Source of the DNA: Podaxis mareebaensis
Lineage: Eukaryota; Basidiomycota; Agaricomycetes; Agaricales; Agaricaceae
DNA: 64,000 nucleotides
Assembly: GCA_018524725.1 (NCBI GenBank)
Contig: JAEUWP010000335.1
Location: 744,001-808,000 of the forward strand
Direction: 5' to 3'
Part shown: one piece after another, positions 60,050-64,000 of the stretch
Layout: every line of letters begins with the position of its first letter
How positions within the stretch are numbered: the stretch's first letter is position 1
Translations under genes and position numbers: made by a program
Notes under the pieces: generated by a model
The model's database searches: none
Seen by the model: only the letters and a program-made list of their open reading frames with translations
What the model was told of the DNA's origin: nothing

Positions 60050-61687
60050 CTACCTATAACAGGTGTCAACCTCTGCAAGGTATTGCTTGGACTGGTTTTG
60101 GATAGGAACATTATTAGTGGTGATGTGTCGTCCTTCAGTCTGCTTCATGATAGGGTTGAAGGTATATTCGGTGGTGGTATTTTCTAACACTCCATGATTG
60201 CAAGGGATAGGTTGAGGGATAAGGGTAAAGGCATCTTCATATAGCATATTCTGTCATCCTCTTTGACTGAGAGTCAGAGCATTGGTAAGAAACTGAACAC
60301 ACTTCTTGGCTTCTTCATATGTAGGGCCATTGACAGGGGATTGGTATCGAGATGGAATGATGGGAGTCTGAGGATGTTGAATACACTGCCAAGAGTGGTG
60401 ATTTCATCCTTGACAGAATCGACACATATGATTGGGACAGTCGGAGGCAATATGCCCTACTCCTAGACAAAGCCAACAGCCTTGTGCATACACCTTGAGG
60501 AGATTGGGAGGAAGGAGTTTCGCGATGGTGAGAGGGAGCATTCATCATCAGATGTGGCATTCCCAGTTCGGATACTTGGAAAGGAGATTCATTTCTCCTT
60601 GAAGGGTCAAGATATTTACGAGGGTCAGTAGGTTCAGGTAGGTAGCGATGTCAGGCTTCTGTTCGACTGAAGCCTTAGCTTGAGACTGAAGGGTCTCTGG
60701 GACAAATGGATTGGTTCATGCTCAATGGGAGTAGGCTCTTCCCTCAGCAACAAGGATTCCTTGATCTCACTGGTACTGCCAGGGGTAGTTCTCTAATGTA
60801 ACTTGTGTTCTGCTTCCAGTATCTGTTGTACTGGACTCTCGAGACTGAGATACTCAATCCATCTCTGCGTGTTGGGCATGAGTGGAGGAGGAGGGGTTTG
60901 AGGAGGAAGAGTGTGCCATGGCATGCTTGCTTCCATACTGTTGTTGGAGTGAGGCAATGAAGGCAGGGGTCTCTGCAGTTGAGGTGGCAGTGAGGAAGGT
61001 ACACGCTTGTCTGATGAGATTCTTCATGTATTGGACCTGATGCTGGGTTTGATACTGTGAGGCAACATTGTAGAGGGGTTGTGTTGCTTGGGTAGCTGCA
61101 TCTTGGAAATTAAACTATAGCTCGTCTTCTGGCTCTGGAGCTGGTGGGTTCCAGCTTCTCAGGTCTGTGAGTACATCGGCTGCACTTGGATAACCAGCAG
61201 CCTGGGTGAGGGAGGTAGTGGTCTGGTAAACATTACTTGAGGGGTTATATGGACTGGAGATATTGGATGGATTTCCAGATGTTCATGAGTCCAGCACTTG
61301 ATGGTGTTGTCCTGATGGATTACAATCTGGGTTCCATTGGGGAGCAGTGGCAAGGGCTTATCGAAGGAAATTCTGATATTTTTCATCTTCCGGAACAGTC
61401 ATTGCGTGGTTTGGAAGACTGGCATGTAATGGATCAGTGGTAGGTGTTGTAGATGTTGGATGAGAGTATATATGCTGGTGGAATGGGTTAGTACTAGTGA
61501 TTGGGGATGGTTTGCTCTGGATGGTAGTGAACTCAAGGTGGTCTGAGGGAGATGTCGTGATATAGTCACTGTCAGATCCTCTGGTCAGAGAGTCTCCATG
61601 GAGGAGCTCTATGAAGCTTTCCGTTCTGGACATTGCTGGCTTGATGGCAGCATAATCATTGACAGAGAAGGAACTAGCATTTGACAT
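60050..61687 (-). pseudogene. element B second ORF: Gag-like protein with two CCHC zinc knuckles, downstream of pol
   Basis: ATG at 61685-61687 (MSNASSFSVNDYAAIKP), overlapping the pol stop by 14 bp. The first frame runs to 61358; the reading frame then shifts, and a later frame reads QYMKNLIRQACTFLTATST (about 61000) and continues through stops to SKYPNWECHI near 60570, three TGA codons, and LLPPNLLKVYAQGCWLCLGV. Zinc knuckle 1 is CWLCLGVGHIASDC; knuckle 2 is CRFC-Q-G-stop-NHHSWQC; both are C-x2-C-x4-H-x4-C, the nucleocapsid type (about 60390-60470). It ends at a TAG at 60050-60052, about 20 bp before the polypurine tract. Ser/Pro/Thr-rich in its first half. Broken by indels and TGA stops. 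A Gag-like protein at this place, after pol, is unusual. Confidence 0.65.
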
Positions 61688-64000
61688 GAGTGGGTTTGGG
61701 AATGGTGAATTTCTGGAATGGAGGAATGAAATGTCTCTTCTTATATTCTACCAAGATTTTTGAAGTGTTTCTTGTCAGGTTTTCTTCATCTTCCCAAGTG
61801 TTGTCCGAATTCAGATAACCTTTCCAGTGGACAAGATAGGCAGTTCGGCTTCAGTGAATTCTGTGGTTAATAATAGATTCAATTTCATACTCTTCTTCTC
61901 TGTCTATTAATTCTGGTTGAGAAGGTTCAGGTTTGGAGATATTCTGGTCAGTCTTCTTGTATTGTTTCAAGAGAGAGACATGGAATGTGGGGTGAAGCTT
62001 CCATGCAGTGGGAAGGGTGAGTTTGTATGCGAGTAGTCCTTTTTGTTTCTTGATGGTGAAGGGGCCATATCTTCTAGGATGAATCTTTGCTTTCTGTTCC
62101 TGCAGTGGGAGGTTCCTAGCATCTAACCAAACTTTGTCACCTCTCTCATACATCTCAGTTTGAGGTGTTCTTCGGGTGATCATTTGTTTAGTGTTTTTTT
62201 TCATGACTTCTGTGGCATTGCATTGGGATTGATCTATATCAAATAATCATTCATTTGATGCAGGGGCATTGGTTCAGATGAGGAGTTTGGGAATAGGAGG
62301 GGGGTTGTATCCATAGAGAAGCTCGAATGGTGTCTTCTCATTTCCTGCATGTATAGTTGAGTTATACTTATATTCAAAGTGTGATAATTTGTCAGCCCAT
62401 GACTTGGGATCTTTGTAGCAGTACTTCGATAGGTATACTTCAAGTTCTTGATGTGAGTGTTCTGTGGCTCCATCTGATTGAGGGTGGTAAGCAGTGGATA
62501 GTTGTAAATCGATTCCTAGGGCGGAATAAAATACTTTAGCAGCTTTCCCTGCCCATCATAGATCTTGATCTGCTATGATTGAAGTGGGAATTCCATAGCA
62601 TGGATAGAAGTGCTTTGTCAGCAATGTGGCTATGTCTTCAAAGGTCACTGTTTTTGTAGTTGGTAGTACTAGTATCCCTTTTGTAAGTCTGCAGTCCACT
62701 ACAGACAATATAGCATCATAGCCTTCAGTGGTCTCAGGTAGACCTGTGACAAGGTCCATGGACACGTCTGTGAAGGGACGTAATGATGGTGATGGCTCCA
62801 AGGGGTGAAGAGAAGGGTGATTGGGTCTTCTGTCAATATTAAATTGTTGACAGATATGGCAGCCTGTAACATAATTTCGGATGAAGTCTCAAAGGCCTGG
62901 CCAATCAGTTTCTGTGTGGACTCAGTGAATTGTTTTGTCAATGCCTGGATGTCCTGCTGAGTGATGATCATGATGTCTTGCAAGGATTTCGCATTTTTCA
63001 TCTAACGATGGTTGTGGTGTGGGAGATGATTGTGATGCAGTCTGGAGTGATGGTGATGGAGGTGGTGTACCATCTGCTGTGATAGCATCAATGAAGAGTT
63101 CTTTCAGAAGGAGGACTCTGTTGAGGTTCTCTTTTGACTTGTCAACTTCATGGTCTGGTTGTCTAGAGAGTGCATCAGTGACTGGTATTGCCTTGGCTGG
63201 ATAATGTTTGATGCGGAATTTGTATTCCTGTAATTCAACCCAGGTTCGGACGTGTCATTTCAATAGTTTTCTGGCATCTTGCCAGTGTCAGAGGTTGTCA
63301 TGGTCTAATCGAACTTCAATTTCATAGGGAGTGGAATGTAGGTAGTGGTGCCATTCATCAAAGACTTGCTTGATTGCCAGGAGTTCCTTATCAGGTGTGG
63401 TGTAGTTTCGCTCTGTTGGGGTTAATGACTTTGATCAGAATGCACATGGGTGTTCATTTCCATTGTCATCTTTTTGGATAAGTACTCCACCAGTGGCATA
63501 ATCAGAAGCATCGGTCTTGATGATGAAGGGTCTAGACATATCTGGTGTATGAAGAAGGGGTTCTCTTTGGAAGGTCTCCTTCAAAGCTGTGAAGGCTTGT
63601 TCTGCAGCATCGTTCCATTCAAAGTTCTGGTTCTTTCAGAGGAGTGCATTGAGAGGGGCACATAGGTGGGAATAGTGATGTATGAATTTCCTATAAAAGT
63701 TAGCAAAGCCTATGAATTTCTGTACATCTTGGACACATTTCAGTCTAGGCCAATCTTTGATACCAGCCAGTTTGTCTTTTGACATTCTGATTTGATTATG
63801 AGAAATGTTCATCCCAAGATATTTGACAGATGTCTGTTTGAATTTGCATTTCTTGGGTTTGACATAGAGATCATTCTCTCTTAGCCTCTTCAGAACTTCA
63901 CAAGTTTCTTTTTGCAAAGAAGAGAGGTCATCAGAGAAAATAAGGATATCATCCATGTAGACAATGACCACAGTGTATCTGGGCTTGTCTATCAGGTCAC
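61674..64000 (-). pseudogene. element B pol: RT - RNase H - integrase - chromodomain (5' end off window, broken)
   Basis: Enters at the right edge as DLIDKPRYTVVIVYMDDILIFS: the RT YMDD motif at about 63949-63960. Then KPKKCKFKQTSVKYLG, FIGFANFYRKFIHHYS, RNase H (NFEWNDAAEQAFTALKE, TERNYTTPDKELLAIKQ, TDALSRQPDHEVD near 63150-63180), the integrase zinc region (RNYVTGCHICQQFNIDRRP), core D,D,E (SMDLVTGLPETTEGYD; IADQDL; DGATEHSHQELEVYL) and PFTIKKQKGLLAYKL / HPTFHVSLL. The C-terminal chromodomain (about 61740-61890) reads EYEIESIINHRIH-stop-SRTAYLVHWKGYLNSDNTWED. It ends ...PKPTHVKC-TAG at 61674-61676. TGA codons at about 63635, 63435, 63285, 63255, 62890 and elsewhere stand where context suggests Arg. 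Confidence 0.87.

Larger units (their letters stand above)
59368..64000 (-). mobile_element. chromovirus B: Ty3/gypsy retrotransposon nested in element A (5' end off the window)
   Basis: Minus-strand LTR element read from right to left: RT (entering at the right edge), RNase H, integrase, chromodomain, a second zinc-knuckle ORF, polypurine tract, 3' LTR. The LTR outer end at 59368 abuts the middle of element A's RT coding sequence, so B inserted into A. Its 5' LTR and any upstream gag lie right of 64000. Carries several in-frame stops. Confidence 0.85.

Noticed and set aside
1..64000. tRNA genes, rRNA, CRISPR arrays or bacterial-type operons
   Set aside because: No convincing T-loop/anticodon-arm pattern, rRNA segment or direct-repeat array was seen; splicing and gene families are fungal. 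A tRNA scan could still find one I missed.

Overview
The window is nuclear DNA of a filamentous basidiomycete, most likely an Agaricomycete. Genes are dense and carry many short (about 50-60 nt) GT-AG introns. The gene set fits this: a very large hybrid histidine kinase with an N-terminal kinase-like domain, a secreted GH43 galactanase with CBM35 of the white-rot type, a CYP61 sterol desaturase, and chromodomain Ty3/gypsy retrotransposons. Genes were placed by reading exons on both strands and joining them at splice sites that restore family motifs. Start and stop positions are mostly firm; internal exon edges are firm only where stated.

Positions 1-50.5 kb are a compact housekeeping block of 16 genes: an MFS transporter cut by the left edge, an Fpg-type DNA glycosylase with a nuclear localisation signal, the SSU-processome protein Utp5, the CDK Pho85, a ~10-kb hybrid histidine kinase, the mRNA-export helicase Sub2, a mitochondrial dicarboxylate-type carrier, a secreted GH43-CBM35 galactanase, the rRNA-processing helicase Rok1, the tRNA CCA-adding enzyme, the vacuolar armadillo protein Vac8, a secreted GH16 hydrolase, a BAG-domain Hsp70 co-chaperone with heat-shock-element-like sites upstream, a GYF-domain protein, an acetyl-CoA transporter of the SLC33 type, and Erg5/CYP61. 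Many neighbours are convergent with very short gaps (61-130 bp). Functionally they are unrelated core genes (ribosome and RNA biogenesis, DNA repair, signalling, sterol synthesis, cell-wall and plant-polymer breakdown), not a biosynthetic cluster.

Positions 46.6-48.7 kb are gene-poor with normal base composition. From about 51.5 kb to the right edge the DNA changes: it is AT-rich and CpG-poor, and coding frames are full of stops. This zone holds (i) a decayed plus-strand gene that I compare, from memory, with a repeated Agaricomycete family of transposase-like hypothetical proteins, (ii) chromovirus A on the minus strand (RT to chromodomain, then a long downstream ORF), and (iii) chromovirus B, also on the minus strand, whose 3' LTR (59368-60015) sits inside the RT gene of A, so B is nested in A. 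The interpretable in-frame stops are explained by single C-to-T transitions, mostly CGA to TGA, as expected of methylation-linked deamination or a RIP-like process.

The most unusual observation is the gene order of element B. Downstream of pol and its chromodomain, and before the polypurine tract and 3' LTR, lies a second ORF. Its ATG overlaps the pol stop by 14 bp, and it encodes two tandem CCHC zinc knuckles, a Gag nucleocapsid feature in the place where retroviruses keep env. Element A also has a second ORF starting 9 nt after its pol stop, but with no zinc knuckle that I can see. This pol-then-Gag-like layout, possibly translated by termination-reinitiation, is the best candidate here for an undescribed arrangement.
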